From Rikenellaceae bacterium (GTDB lineage: Bacteria > Bacteroidota > Bacteroidia > Bacteroidales > Rikenellaceae): 64,000 bases of DNA. The first letter of the stretch is position 1, and each line of letters opens with the position of its first letter. The stretch covers positions 1 to 64,000 of the forward strand of contig SUZO01000008.1 in the NCBI GenBank assembly GCA_015059805.1, given 5' to 3'. A model generated the notes under the pieces. That model had not been told where the DNA came from, searched no databases, and saw only the letters and a list, made by a program, of their open reading frames with translations. The translations under genes were made by a program, and so were the position numbers. Positions 1 to 9,012 of the stretch are shown here, piece after piece.

Positions 1-887
1 GGATGTCTCATAACCGTATGGGCAGCAACCACAAGTGCCGAGAAGTTATGTCCCGGACAATATGCCTTACACGCGGAGGCTCCCTTTTCAGCGGCCTGAT
101 TGACATCTCCGGTATAAAGGAGGGTCTTGAATCTAAGAAGCGCAGGCGGAACAGACTTCCAGTGTACATAATCTCCGGTCTTCTTGAGGATTTCTTCCTG
201 AATGGAAATTATACCTTTGGGATACTTCTCTGCTGGAAGAAATAGAGTACACTCTCTTGAACGTATTCCGAATGAATAGGTCGGATAGAGAAGGGTCATA
301 AAATCTTGTGCACGACTCTTTTCAGATATATAGTTCTCTAATGTAGCAGCTACATCAACCTCCGGACCACACCACACCTCTTTCAGATTGTGAAAATTAT
401 ATATTAGATAGCCATAACTCAAATTTTCTACGGTGATGATAAATTTGTCGACTTCAAGATTCTGGGCTCTTTGCTGTTTTTGATCTAAGCTAGTCATTAT
501 AATGAGTGTCTCACGTGTGACATAATCATTGTCGATATGGAGCGTACGAAGATTGTTAAGCGGATAGTAACTATCAGCTTGCTCCTGAGTGTACATCTTG
601 GTCTTGTCAAGTTTTGCTATCGTTGATTTGGCTTTTTGAGTAGCTTTGGCAATTCCAACGCTTACATTAGTACTTGCTGGCACAGACTCTGAGTCTTGTT
701 TCTGATCCTTCTTCTCCTGTGCTTTCTCTTTCATATTGCCAACAGCCTTTTCCACTCCCTTTTTTACACCTTTTTCAATTTCTGTCCCTACAGCTTTGCC
801 AAGTCGTTCAAGAAAGCTTTGAGCTGAGATCTCACATACACCTATTGTTAGCAACAGAATAAGTGTTACGACAACATTCTTCTTCAT
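1..887 (-). CDS. Secreted protein of unknown function, 3' end beyond window
   Basis: The frame is open from an ATG at 887 down to the left edge, about 295 codons with no stop. It begins with a clear signal peptide (MKKNVVVTLILLLTIGVC, then a cleavage site near ISAQ). A lysine/glutamate-rich, probably helical stretch follows (about residues 30-60). After that come mixed segments such as 'NNLRTLHIDND' and 'HNLKEVWCGPEV' that look weakly like degenerate leucine-rich-repeat strands. I do not recognise a family. It is probably exported to the periplasm or surface. The body and the C-terminus, which might carry a sorting domain, lie outside the window. The upstream 345 bases hold a structured palindrome. 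Confidence 0.75.
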   Translation of the reverse strand, partial: MKKNVVVTLILLLTIGVCEISAQSFLERLGKAVGTEIEKGVKKGVEKAVGNMKEKAQEKKDQKQDSESVPASTNVSVGIAKATQKAKSTIAKLDKTKMYTQEQADSYYPLNNLRTLHIDNDYVTRETLIIMTSLDQKQQRAQNLEVDKFIITVENLSYGYLIYNFHNLKEVWCGPEVDVAATLENYISEKSRAQDFMTLLYPTYSFGIRSRECTLFLPAEKYPKGIISIQEEILKKTGDYVHWKSVPPALLRFKTLLYTGDVNQAAEKGASACKAYCPGHNFSALVVAAHTVMRH

Positions 888-984
888 AAATCTATAGTAT
901 TTTAATCATCTGATATTTTGACCAATAAGCCGATATTTTTCGCAATCCAACCAACGAAGAAGCGTGGCACTGCAAGCCACATTC

Positions 985-1110
985 TAAGTCGGAGGTCGTA
1001 GGAATAACCTTTATTCAGAGTATATGGTAATAGCAGCCCACGCTATAGCGTGAGAAACCATTACGCTTTTTCTCTCTGAATAGTCTTGAATTTCCTACGT
1101 TCCCGACTTC
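985..1110. repeat. Large imperfect palindrome (structured intergenic element)
   Basis: Three nested complementary pairs are visible: AAGTCGG (986-992) with CCGACTT (1103-1109), CGTAGGAA with TTCCTACG (1092-1099), and TTATTCAGAG (1011-1020) with CTCTGAATAG (1074-1083). They surround a perfect CACGCTATAGCGTG at 1039-1052. A further small hairpin (GTGGC/GCCAC) lies at 965-981. The gap 888-1232 holds no convincing gene. This element could be a transcribed RNA structure in the leader of the leftmost gene or a small palindromic repeat. Confidence 0.6.
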
Positions 1111-1174
1111 GAGACAAGCATAACGCTTCTTCTTTTTCTCAAATGTCTTGGATAGAGCCACCCCTAACCAACTG

Positions 1175-1182
1175 CAAATATA
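1175..1182 (-). promoter_or_regulatory. Possible -7 box TATATTTG
   Basis: CAAATATA on the plus strand reads TATATTTG on the minus strand, matching TAnnTTTG, with a TTG 18 nt upstream at 1201-1203. It would give the leftmost gene a leader of about 280 nt that contains the 985-1110 palindrome. It overlaps the tail of the prs terminator, so it could be chance. Confidence 0.35.
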
Positions 1183-1183
1183 C

Positions 1184-1212
1184 AAAAAAATCGGGAAAGA
1201 CAACTCTCCCGA
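1184..1212 (-). terminator. Intrinsic terminator of prs
   Basis: On the minus strand TCGGGAGAG pairs with CTTTCCCGA (9 bp, one mismatch) and is followed by a run of seven T. It lies 20 nt after the prs stop codon. Confidence 0.75.
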
Positions 1213-1232
1213 CTTATATTATTAACTACCTA

Positions 1233-2174
1233 CTAATGGAAGAAGATAGATGAAATCTCCTTATAGTTGTGTACACGCTCAATAACCTCTGCGAAGATGT
1301 CTGCACAAGAGAGAACAGTAAACTTGTGAAGATCAGCCTCAGGGTTGAGTGGAATTGTATCTGATACAATAACCTCAGTAAGCGCGCTCTCGTTAATTCG
1401 GTCGTATGCTTTACCAGAAAGAACTGGGTGGGTAATAGCAGCGCGAACAGACTTTGCACCGCGCTCCATAAGCATATTTGCAGCCATGCAGATTGTGCCA
1501 GCGGTGTCAATCATATCGTCTACGATAAGAACATTTCTTCCCTCAACATCGCCAATAGCGGTCATTGAGCCAACGACATTTGCCTTTGCACGCTCCTTGT
1601 GTGAGATAATAATTGGTGTGCCGAGAAGCTTTGCGTATGTTCCTGCACGCTTTGCACCGCCCATATCTGGAGCTGCGATAGAGAGGTCCTCAATACCAAG
1701 GCTCTGAATGTAAGGGACAAACATACCACTTGCATAGAGCGCATCTACTGGAACCTCAAAGAAGCCCTGAATCTGGTCGGCGTGAAGGTCCATAGTCATC
1801 ACACGGTCAACACCTGCTGCTGTAAGCATATTTGCCACGAGCTTTGAGGTAATTGGAACGCGAGGACGATCTTTACGGTCCTGACGAGCCCAGCCAAAGT
1901 AAGGGATAACAGCGATAACCTTGTATGCCGAAGCACGACGAGCAGCGTCAATCATCATCAGCAGCTCCATAAGGTTGTCAGACTTTGGGAAGGTAGACTG
2001 GATAATAAATACAGTACAACCGCGGATAGACTCAGCATAGCGTGGCTGGAACTCACCATCGCTAAACTCAAGGCACTCGCAGTCGCCAAGTGTTGTGCCA
2101 TAAGCGGCAACAATTTTCTCAGCAAGGTAACGCGATGAACGACCTGCGAAGAATTTAATTTTGTGGATAGCCAT
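1233..2174 (-). CDS. prs: Ribose-phosphate pyrophosphokinase
   Basis: Makes PRPP from ribose 5-phosphate and ATP for purine, pyrimidine, histidine, tryptophan and NAD synthesis; cytosolic. The 313-residue length is normal for class I enzymes. Visible motifs are the N-terminal 'FAGRSSRYLAEKI', the ATP-loop region 'YFGWARQDRKDRPRVPITS' (about 95-113), the metal-binding 'MDLHADQIQGFF' (about 130-141) and the PRPP-binding loop 'VLIVDDMIDTAGT' (about 220-232). It stands alone on the minus strand, with ysxC ending 61 nt upstream and its own terminator. Identification is firm. Confidence 0.97.
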   Translation of the reverse strand: MAIHKIKFFAGRSSRYLAEKIVAAYGTTLGDCECLEFSDGEFQPRYAESIRGCTVFIIQSTFPKSDNLMELLMMIDAARRASAYKVIAVIPYFGWARQDRKDRPRVPITSKLVANMLTAAGVDRVMTMDLHADQIQGFFEVPVDALYASGMFVPYIQSLGIEDLSIAAPDMGGAKRAGTYAKLLGTPIIISHKERAKANVVGSMTAIGDVEGRNVLIVDDMIDTAGTICMAANMLMERGAKSVRAAITHPVLSGKAYDRINESALTEVIVSDTIPLNPEADLHKFTVLSCADIFAEVIERVHNYKEISSIFFH

Positions 2175-2216
2175 AATTTTTTATTGTTATGTTTGAGTTT
2201 TGTCTCAATACGGTTA

Positions 2217-2224
2217 CAAATGTA
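2217..2224 (-). promoter_or_regulatory. -7 box of prs (TACATTTG)
   Basis: Minus-strand TACATTTG fits TAnnTTTG and lies 42 nt before the prs start codon in the short ysxC-prs gap. No convincing -33 TTTG is visible, so this is a moderate call. Confidence 0.45.
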
Positions 2225-2235
2225 GTGAAAAAAGT

Positions 2236-2847
2236 CTATTGTTCACCATTCATATTAAAATTTTTTAATATACCCTCAATATATTCTATGATTTCATCCC
2301 TACCAGTGCCACGCTCTGAAGAGCTGACAAACATCGGCGGAAGAGACTCCCACTGCTCCAAGAGTGTCTGCTGAAAGGTAGAGACACTGCGTGTAAGCTG
2401 TGCTTTGGAGAGCTTATCTGCCTTAGTAAAGATGATACCAAAGGGAACTCCATGAACCCCGAGCTGCTCAATAAACTCAAGGTCTATACGTTGAGGTTCA
2501 AGGCGTGAGTCTATAAGTACGAAGAGAAAGTGCATTTTTTCGCACTTAAAGACATAGTCGGTAATAATCTTAGCAAAGCCGCTGCGTGTACTCTTTGATG
2601 TACGAGCATAGCCATAACCTGGAAGGTCCACCAGATACCAACTGTTGTTGATAGTAAAGTGGTTGATAAGACGAGTCTTACCAGGTGTAGCAGATACCTT
2701 TGCAAGCCCCTTATGCTGAGTGAGCATATTGATTAGCGAGCTCTTGCCCACATTGCTTCGTCCGATAAAGGCAATGTCTGGCAGAGAGTCCTTAGGAACT
2801 TGCGATATTCGCTCAGAGCTACACTTGAAAACGGCTTTGGTAATCAT
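2236..2847 (-). CDS. ysxC: Ribosome biogenesis GTP-binding protein YsxC/EngB
   Basis: Small essential-type GTPase of the TrmE-Era-EngA-EngB group, involved in late assembly of the large ribosomal subunit. G1 is 'GRSNVGKSSLINML' (about 29-42), G3 'LVDLPGYGYA' (about 73-82) and G4 'TKADK' (about 141-145). The 203-residue length is typical. Its ATG shares one base with the stop codon of the alpha-galactosidase gene upstream (TAATG), so it is probably translated by coupling from the glmS / GH36 transcript. Confidence 0.95.
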   Translation of the reverse strand: MITKAVFKCSSERISQVPKDSLPDIAFIGRSNVGKSSLINMLTQHKGLAKVSATPGKTRLINHFTINNSWYLVDLPGYGYARTSKSTRSGFAKIITDYVFKCEKMHFLFVLIDSRLEPQRIDLEFIEQLGVHGVPFGIIFTKADKLSKAQLTRSVSTFQQTLLEQWESLPPMFVSSSERGTGRDEIIEYIEGILKNFNMNGEQ

Positions 2848-5078
2848 TATTTAACCTCTGTTAATTCAAGAACAATACTGCGACAGTCGTTTCCAGCGCG
2901 AACCTCGCTAAGTGGAGCATTCTTAGTATATCCCTTAACAAGTTCTGGGATTACTACACCCTCCTCCATGAGGAACTTGCCGCTTACAACCTTACCATTG
3001 ATAGCTGCAGGCTTGCCAGCTACCTCTGGTGCCACCTCGCGGATGCGGTACTTAGCATCTGGATTAAGACCCTGCAGGCGAATGACGATATTTGACATAT
3101 TGTGCTTAAAGAAGTGACGATATGCAAACAGCACAGCCTTATCCTTTGCCTCATTTACATACATTAGTGATGTAAAGTCGCGCTTGCCCTCGTATGGAGA
3201 TACAAGGCGATAGAGGTCACCCTGCTGAACTACTGGGCGGATAACCTTGTACTCAGCAATAGCTCGCTTAGCGTACTCACGCTCAGCATCGTTGAGTTTT
3301 GCAGGCACCATCTCCATACCCAGACGGCACATAGATGCAACATCAAAGCGATATTTTATAGGTATAAGGCGCTGAGTGTACTTGCTATATGCAGAGCCTA
3401 CGTGTGCTGCAAGCATATTTGATGGGTAGAAGTTCATAGCACCCCACTGGATAAGTACGCGGTGGTAAGCATCTGTCTGGTCCGATGTCCACATCTCCTG
3501 GAAGTATGGCATAAAGCCGTAGTTAAGACGACAGCCACCAGATGCACAGAGCTGAATAACGACTTTTGGATACTTTGTACGGATACGCTTTAGAATCTTC
3601 TCCAGCGCCAGTGTAAAGTCTACATAGAGGTTGCTCTGTAGCTCTTTTGGTAGGTACTGGCTTTGAGCGTTGTGCATAGACATATTGTTATCCCACTTGA
3701 TGTAGTAGATGTCTGGATATGCAGTGAGCAAATCGTCTACAACCTTGAATACGTAGTCCTGAACCTTTGGATTTGTAAGGTCAAGGAGTAGCTGAGTCTT
3801 TCCACGACCAAAAGTAGGCTCAAAATCTGGGTGACGAAGTACCCAATCAGGGTGCTTCTCATAGAGTTCACTTGTTGTATTGACCATCTCTGGCTCAATC
3901 CAGATACCGAACTTCATGCCGTTGTTGTGCGCAAGGTCAATAAGTGGACGAATACCATTTGGAAGCTTGTTTGGAGCAATCATCCAGTCACCAAGAGATG
4001 TAGAGCCGTTGTTGCGCGGATATTTGTCGCCAAACCATCCGTCGTCTACAACAAACATCTCGCCACCAAGAGCAGCAAAGTCGCGGGTCATATCGACCAT
4101 ACTGGTCTCGCTGATGTCAAAGTGAACGCCCTCCCAAGAGTTGAGAAGTATCTCGCGCTGCTTTGTGCCATCAAGAAGCTGATGCTTGCGTGCCCAGCGG
4201 TGCAGTGAGCGAGTAGCGTCGCCCTTGCCATTTGATGAGTAGGTAAATACCATCTCTGGAGTTACCAACGACTTGCCTCCTGTAAGAGTATAGTCGCTTG
4301 CTGCAGGATTGATACCACCCATAAAGAGGGTCGGAACGCGAGAAACGGCGGTGTTGTAGAACTCAAAGTGGGTATTGCCCATCCAGACAAGCGTGCCGGC
4401 AATAACAGGACCATTCTGCTCCTCAAGCCTGCCATCAAGACCGAGCATAAATGAGGCGTTGAAGTACTGAGCTACACGAGAGGCTGTTGTTGTAGATATA
4501 TTATATGTACCCACTGGCAGCGGCATAACCACCTCGTTATTCTCGTTCTTAACGTCACCCTCAAGTTGCATAAGTACGCAGTTGTCGGACTGTATAGGCA
4601 GCACGGCAGACATATACTTCTGCAGAACAATAGGCTTCTTGCCGTTATTGAAGTACTCTGTGTTCATCTTTATGATGTCACAGTCGTCATAAGCAGCGTA
4701 GTTTACCTTAACAACAAGGTTTGGATGTGCCACATCTTTAAGCCAGAACGAAAGGGTAGAGACTGGGCTGCCAACACTCTGCTCAACCTTATCAACGACA
4801 AACTTTGTAGCATTGTCGCCATCGTGCTGCTTTACAAGCGAAGCGTATGGGGCATCGCAGCGAGTACCAAAGGCTGGGTAGGCGTCATACTTAAGCATTC
4901 TACCTGCTGCACGGACATCACTCGCCTCCGCCTTAGCACCGTAGTAGCGGAAGTAGAGCTGCTTGCCCTCCTCGGCGCTCAAAATAATGGTTGTTGTTGG
5001 AGTAGAGAGCGTATAATCCTTTGCCACTGCAGTACCAAGCGATGCAAGTAGTAAAATAGAGATTAAGAGCCTTTTCAT
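2847..5078 (-). CDS. Alpha-galactosidase, glycoside hydrolase family 36
   Basis: Exported alpha-galactosidase that should release terminal alpha-galactose from raffinose-type or host glycans. A signal peptide is seen (MKRLLISILLLASLGTAVA). The catalytic barrel carries 'VDDGWFGDKYPRNN' (about 340), 'FGIWIEPEMVN' (about 390), the nucleophile motif 'YYIKWDNN' (about 460) and the acid/base region 'EMWTSDQTDAYHR' (about 530), all hallmarks of GH36. The 743 residues match the family. It lies 22 nt after glmS and overlaps ysxC by one base, an odd operon for a periplasmic glycosidase. galK in the PTS operon at 10882 could use the released galactose. Confidence 0.92.
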   Translation of the reverse strand: MKRLLISILLLASLGTAVAKDYTLSTPTTTIILSAEEGKQLYFRYYGAKAEASDVRAAGRMLKYDAYPAFGTRCDAPYASLVKQHDGDNATKFVVDKVEQSVGSPVSTLSFWLKDVAHPNLVVKVNYAAYDDCDIIKMNTEYFNNGKKPIVLQKYMSAVLPIQSDNCVLMQLEGDVKNENNEVVMPLPVGTYNISTTTASRVAQYFNASFMLGLDGRLEEQNGPVIAGTLVWMGNTHFEFYNTAVSRVPTLFMGGINPAASDYTLTGGKSLVTPEMVFTYSSNGKGDATRSLHRWARKHQLLDGTKQREILLNSWEGVHFDISETSMVDMTRDFAALGGEMFVVDDGWFGDKYPRNNGSTSLGDWMIAPNKLPNGIRPLIDLAHNNGMKFGIWIEPEMVNTTSELYEKHPDWVLRHPDFEPTFGRGKTQLLLDLTNPKVQDYVFKVVDDLLTAYPDIYYIKWDNNMSMHNAQSQYLPKELQSNLYVDFTLALEKILKRIRTKYPKVVIQLCASGGCRLNYGFMPYFQEMWTSDQTDAYHRVLIQWGAMNFYPSNMLAAHVGSAYSKYTQRLIPIKYRFDVASMCRLGMEMVPAKLNDAEREYAKRAIAEYKVIRPVVQQGDLYRLVSPYEGKRDFTSLMYVNEAKDKAVLFAYRHFFKHNMSNIVIRLQGLNPDAKYRIREVAPEVAGKPAAINGKVVSGKFLMEEGVVIPELVKGYTKNAPLSEVRAGNDCRSIVLELTEVK

Positions 5079-5100
5079 GTAGGTTTATGGTTTTAATGAT

Positions 5101-6948
5101 TTACTCAACGGTGACAGATTTTGCAAGGTTACGTGGCTGGTCCACATTTCTACCCTTGTTTACTGCGATATAGTAGGCAAGAAGCTGAAGTGGAATAGCT
5201 GTGAGCAGTGGTGTGAGGCACTCCGAAATCTCAGGTACTTCAATTACATAGTCAGCCATGTCGCGTACAATTGTATCGCCCTGAGTAACAATAGCTACAA
5301 CCTTACCACCACGAGCCTTAACCTGCTGGATGTTGTTCACGGTCTTGTCGTAAACATTGTCTTTGATAGCGATAACAACAGAAGGCATGTCGTTGTCAAT
5401 AAGGGCAATAGTGCCGTGCTTCATCTCTGCTGCTGGGTAACCCTCTGCGTGGATGTATGAAATCTCCTTGAGTTTGAGCGCTCCCTCAAGGGCTGATGGA
5501 TAGTTGTATCCACGACCTAAGTAGAGGAAGTTGTGAGCGTAAGTGAAGATTTTAGCCAAATCCTCAATCTGCTCATGCATGCCCAGAATGTCCTGTATCA
5601 ACGTAGGTATGCGGCGAATATCTGAAGCTATAGTTGTAAGGGTCTGCTGATCGACAATGCCCTTCATTTGACCAATAAGCAGTGACATCATCGCAAGGAC
5701 AGTCACCTGACCAGTAAATGCCTTTGTTGAGGCAACACCAATCTCAGGACCTACGTGGATGTAACAGCCAGAGTGTGTTGCGCGAGGAATAGATGAGCCG
5801 ATAACGTTGCAAATACCGAATACAAATGCACCCTTTGCCTTAGCAAGCTCAAGGGCAGCAAGGGTATCGGCAGTCTCGCCAGACTGAGAGAGGGCAATAA
5901 GAATATCATTCTCTCCAACAACTGGGTTGCTATATCGGAACTCACTTGCATACTCCACCACAACAGGTATGCGGCAGTAGTCCTCAAATAGGTGCTTACC
6001 AATCAGCGCTGCGTGCCAAGATGTTCCGCAGGCAACAATAATGATACGACCAGCGTTAAGGAATCGCTCCTTGTGCTCAATAACTCCTGAGAGCACAATA
6101 TTTTGTCCATCCGCAGAGATACGACCGCTAATGCAGTCAGCCAGTGTACGAGGCTGCTCAAAAATCTCCTTGAGCATAAAGTGTGGATAGCCACCCTTCT
6201 CAAGCTGCTCAATAGACATCTGAAGCTCTGTAATCTCAATCTTGCTGCACTCTGTGCTCTTAGCATCGTAAACCTTAAGCTCCTCACCGCGGTTAATAAC
6301 GGCAATCTCGCCATCGTTCAGATAGACAACCTTGTTTGTGTACTCAATAATCGGAGTGGCATCAGAAGCGAGGAAATACTCATCTTCGCCAACACCAATA
6401 ACCAGTGGAGAGGATTGTCTTGCTGCGATAATCTGATTTGGATTCTGACAATCTACTACAGCGATAGCATATGCACCAACAATCTGCTTTGTAGCCTCGG
6501 CAACTGCCTCAAAAAGTGAGCAGTTGTTCTTCTGCATGATGTACTCAATAAGCTGAACAGCCACCTCGGTGTCGGTCTGGCTGACAAAGTTGTAGCCATG
6601 CTTTGTAAGTGCCTCCTTAAGAACGGTGTAGTTCTCAATAGTACCATTATGCACCATCGCAATTCTGCCTGACTGAGAGTAGTGAGGGTGTGCGTTAATA
6701 TCATTAGGCTCTCCGTGGGTTGCCCAACGGGTGTGAGCAATGCCTATAGCACCACTCAAGTCCTTATTCTGAGCAAAGTGCTCTAACGCCTCAACTTTAC
6801 CCTTAGACTTGTATATATTAAGTTCTCCAGCATCTGAAATCATCGCTACTCCTGACGAGTCATAACCACGATACTCCAATCGGTGCAATCCCTGAATAAG
6901 GATGTCGTACGCCCTTCTGTTACCAATATATCCAACAATACCGCACAT
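5101..6948 (-). CDS. glmS: Glutamine-fructose-6-phosphate aminotransferase (isomerizing)
   Basis: Makes glucosamine 6-phosphate from fructose 6-phosphate and glutamine, the entry to UDP-GlcNAc, peptidoglycan and lipid A. The start is set at the ATG at 6948, because the Cys right after it ('MCGIVGYIGNRRAYD') must become the N-terminal nucleophile of the glutaminase domain; a longer frame upstream is not used. An N-terminal amidotransferase half (with 'EYRGYDSSGVA') is followed by two SIS domains ('VACGTSWHAALIGKH', 'SQSGETADTL') and the C-terminal 'NLAKSVTVE' typical of GlmS. The length is 615 residues. It heads the glmS-GH36-ysxC run and diverges from mtlA. Confidence 0.97.
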   Translation of the reverse strand: MCGIVGYIGNRRAYDILIQGLHRLEYRGYDSSGVAMISDAGELNIYKSKGKVEALEHFAQNKDLSGAIGIAHTRWATHGEPNDINAHPHYSQSGRIAMVHNGTIENYTVLKEALTKHGYNFVSQTDTEVAVQLIEYIMQKNNCSLFEAVAEATKQIVGAYAIAVVDCQNPNQIIAARQSSPLVIGVGEDEYFLASDATPIIEYTNKVVYLNDGEIAVINRGEELKVYDAKSTECSKIEITELQMSIEQLEKGGYPHFMLKEIFEQPRTLADCISGRISADGQNIVLSGVIEHKERFLNAGRIIIVACGTSWHAALIGKHLFEDYCRIPVVVEYASEFRYSNPVVGENDILIALSQSGETADTLAALELAKAKGAFVFGICNVIGSSIPRATHSGCYIHVGPEIGVASTKAFTGQVTVLAMMSLLIGQMKGIVDQQTLTTIASDIRRIPTLIQDILGMHEQIEDLAKIFTYAHNFLYLGRGYNYPSALEGALKLKEISYIHAEGYPAAEMKHGTIALIDNDMPSVVIAIKDNVYDKTVNNIQQVKARGGKVVAIVTQGDTIVRDMADYVIEVPEISECLTPLLTAIPLQLLAYYIAVNKGRNVDQPRNLAKSVTVE

Positions 6949-6990
6949 AATTATATTTAAGTTAGTTAAATGAATACAAAATAAATCGCG

Positions 6991-7022
6991 CAAAGATAGT
7001 AAAAAAAATGGTCAAACACAAA
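6991..7022 (-). promoter_or_regulatory. glmS promoter
   Basis: Minus-strand TTTG (7022-7019), a 20-nt spacer, then TATCTTTG (6998-6991), an excellent match to the Bacteroidota housekeeping promoter. The predicted leader to the glmS ATG is about 38 nt. It faces away from the mtlA promoter about 100 bp further on. Confidence 0.8.
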
Positions 7023-7109
7023 TCCGATATTTTCTTATAGTACAATCGAGCAATTACCACTCCTTAAAATATTGCCATTTAGAGTAATAACTAAAAGTGA
7101 GGTTAAAAA

Positions 7110-7140
7110 TTTGTGAAACCGCATTTTTTTACTATCTTTG
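7110..7140 (+). promoter_or_regulatory. mtlA-ptsH-ptsI-galK promoter
   Basis: TTTG at 7110-7113, a 19-nt spacer and TATCTTTG at 7133-7140 match the Bacteroidota consensus. The ATG of the EII gene is 30 nt beyond. No clear operator repeat was seen between this and the divergent glmS promoter. Confidence 0.8.
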
Positions 7141-7169
7141 TGGAATAACATTTGTTGTTCAATTCTATT

Positions 7170-8999
7170 ATGAGAGATAAAATTCAGAATTTTGGGCGTG
7201 CATTGAGTGCAATGGTTATGCCTAATATTGGAGCCTTTATTGCTTGGGGACTTATTACTGCACTTTTTATTCCAACAGGTTGGTTTCCTAATGAACATTT
7301 AGCGAAGTTGGTATCACCGATGCTGACCTATATGCTTCCGCTGCTTATTGGCTATACTGCGGGACATAATGTTGCAGGTGTGCGAGGTGGTGTGATTGGA
7401 GCTATCGCCACTGCGGGTGTTATCGTGGGTACTAATGTGCCTATGTTTATCGGCGCAATGATTATGGGTCCATTTGCAGCGTGGGTTATCAAAAAGTTTG
7501 ATAAAGCTGTTGAGGGTAAGGTACGTGCAGGCTTTGAGATGTTGGTAAATAACTTCTCGCTCGGCATTATCGGCATGCTGCTTGCTATTGTGGGTTACCT
7601 TACTATCGGCGGGGCTATATCTTGGATTACAGAACTCTTTGAGAGTGGTATTGTCTATTTGAAAGACCATAATATGTTGCCACTGGTATCAATATTTATT
7701 GAGCCAGCAAAGGTTATGTTCCTCAATAATGCTATTAACCATGGCATTCTCACACCACTTGGAACAGTTCAGGTAAAGGAGTTTGGCGAGTCAATCATCT
7801 TCTTCCTTGAGTCAAATCCTGGTCCAGGTTTTGGTATGCTTATGGCGTACTGGATTTTTGGTAAGGGGGCGGCTAAGAGTTCAGCTCCAGGTGCGGTGCT
7901 TATCCAGTTTGTGGGTGGTATTCACGAGATTTACTATCCTTATGTGCTTTCGCGCCCACTGCTTATTATTCCGATGATTTTAGGCGCTTCATCAAGTATT
8001 CTGTTCCTCACTATCGTAGGGGCGGGTCTTGTGGGTCCTATCTCTCCTGGAAGTATTATCTCGGTGATTCTTATGGCTCCAAAGGGCAAGACTCTACTTC
8101 TTGTCTCGGCGGTGCTTATAGCTGCAATAGTGACCTTTGTCACCTCGGCGCTTATTATCCGTCGTACAGCTAAGGAGGATGATACTCTGCCTGAGAATCG
8201 CTTTAAGCCTAAATATAAGCGTGATGCACAGAGTGCAACTGATGTTGCTAAGGCTCGCCATATTGTCTTTGCATGCGATGCGGGTATGGGTAGTAGTGCA
8301 CTGGGCGCAACACGTTTCCGTAAACGTATAGAGCCACTTGCGCTCGATTTGAAGGTGACAAATAGCTCTGTGAACTCTATCCCTGCAGATGCAGATGTTG
8401 TCGTTTGTCAGCAGGGTCTTGTCTCTCGCGCTAAGGGCAATGCTCCAAAGGTTAGAGTGGTTGCAATCAATAACTTCCTTGATGACCCAGCCCTTGATTC
8501 TCTGTATGAGGAGTTGTCAAAGCGCAGTGATAAGGCTGCCGAGGCGGAGGATGATGTGGTTACGGGTGGCGCAAATCCATCGGTGCTGCAGCTCTCAAAC
8601 ATTAAGGTGGGCGCTAAGGCTACAGATAAGTGGGAGGCTATTGCTGAGGCAGGAAATCTGCTTGTTAAGGGCGGTTATGTGAAGATGGAGTATGTTGATG
8701 CTATGATGGAGCGTGAGCGTATAACAACAACCTACCTCGGCATGGGCATTGCCATTCCTCATGGTACGGAGAGTGCAAAGAAGCAGGTACTTCGTACGGG
8801 TATTAGCGTAGTTCAGTATCCTGAGGGCGTAGATTTTGATGGCGAGAAGGCATATCTTGTTATCGGTATTGCTGGCGTGGGCGATGAACACCTTGAGTTG
8901 TTGGCGCGCGTGAGTGAGGCTTTAGAGGATGAGCAGGTGCTTGAGAAACTCAAGACAACAACAGATTCTGAGGATATTTATAAGGTATTAAACGCTTAA
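7170..8999 (+). CDS. mtlA: PTS mannitol-type transporter subunit EIICBA
   Basis: Inner-membrane sugar permease and kinase: it takes up a hexitol (probably mannitol) and phosphorylates it with phosphate relayed from HPr. The C domain (about 1-340) has many membrane segments and mannitol-EIIC-like 'NNAINHGILTPLG' and 'GFGMLMAYWIFGKG'. The B domain carries the phospho-Cys motif 'FACDAGMGSSALGA' (about 370-383). The A domain carries 'MGIAIPHGT' with the phospho-His (about 530). ATG 7170 is preferred over a TTG 18 nt upstream. The 609 residues and C-B-A order match MtlA. PTS permeases are uncommon in this phylum. No mannitol-1-phosphate dehydrogenase lies nearby, so the substrate is not proven. 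Confidence 0.9.
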   Translation: MRDKIQNFGRALSAMVMPNIGAFIAWGLITALFIPTGWFPNEHLAKLVSPMLTYMLPLLIGYTAGHNVAGVRGGVIGAIATAGVIVGTNVPMFIGAMIMGPFAAWVIKKFDKAVEGKVRAGFEMLVNNFSLGIIGMLLAIVGYLTIGGAISWITELFESGIVYLKDHNMLPLVSIFIEPAKVMFLNNAINHGILTPLGTVQVKEFGESIIFFLESNPGPGFGMLMAYWIFGKGAAKSSAPGAVLIQFVGGIHEIYYPYVLSRPLLIIPMILGASSSILFLTIVGAGLVGPISPGSIISVILMAPKGKTLLLVSAVLIAAIVTFVTSALIIRRTAKEDDTLPENRFKPKYKRDAQSATDVAKARHIVFACDAGMGSSALGATRFRKRIEPLALDLKVTNSSVNSIPADADVVVCQQGLVSRAKGNAPKVRVVAINNFLDDPALDSLYEELSKRSDKAAEAEDDVVTGGANPSVLQLSNIKVGAKATDKWEAIAEAGNLLVKGGYVKMEYVDAMMERERITTTYLGMGIAIPHGTESAKKQVLRTGISVVQYPEGVDFDGEKAYLVIGIAGVGDEHLELLARVSEALEDEQVLEKLKTTTDSEDIYKVLNA

Positions 9000-9012
9000 A
9001 ATTGTATTATAT

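Noticed and set aside
3..245. 80-codon plus-strand ORF at the left edge
   Set aside because: Antisense to the clear signal-peptide gene on the minus strand, which stays open to the edge.
1015..1203. 62-codon minus-strand ORF within the 985-1110 palindrome
   Set aside because: Its sequence is dictated by the inverted repeats, it lies across the prs terminator and has no domain; treated as part of the structured element.
6949..6993. N-terminal extension of glmS by 15 residues
   Set aside because: The enzyme needs Cys directly after the initiator Met (MCGIVGY), and the extension reaches the -7 box.
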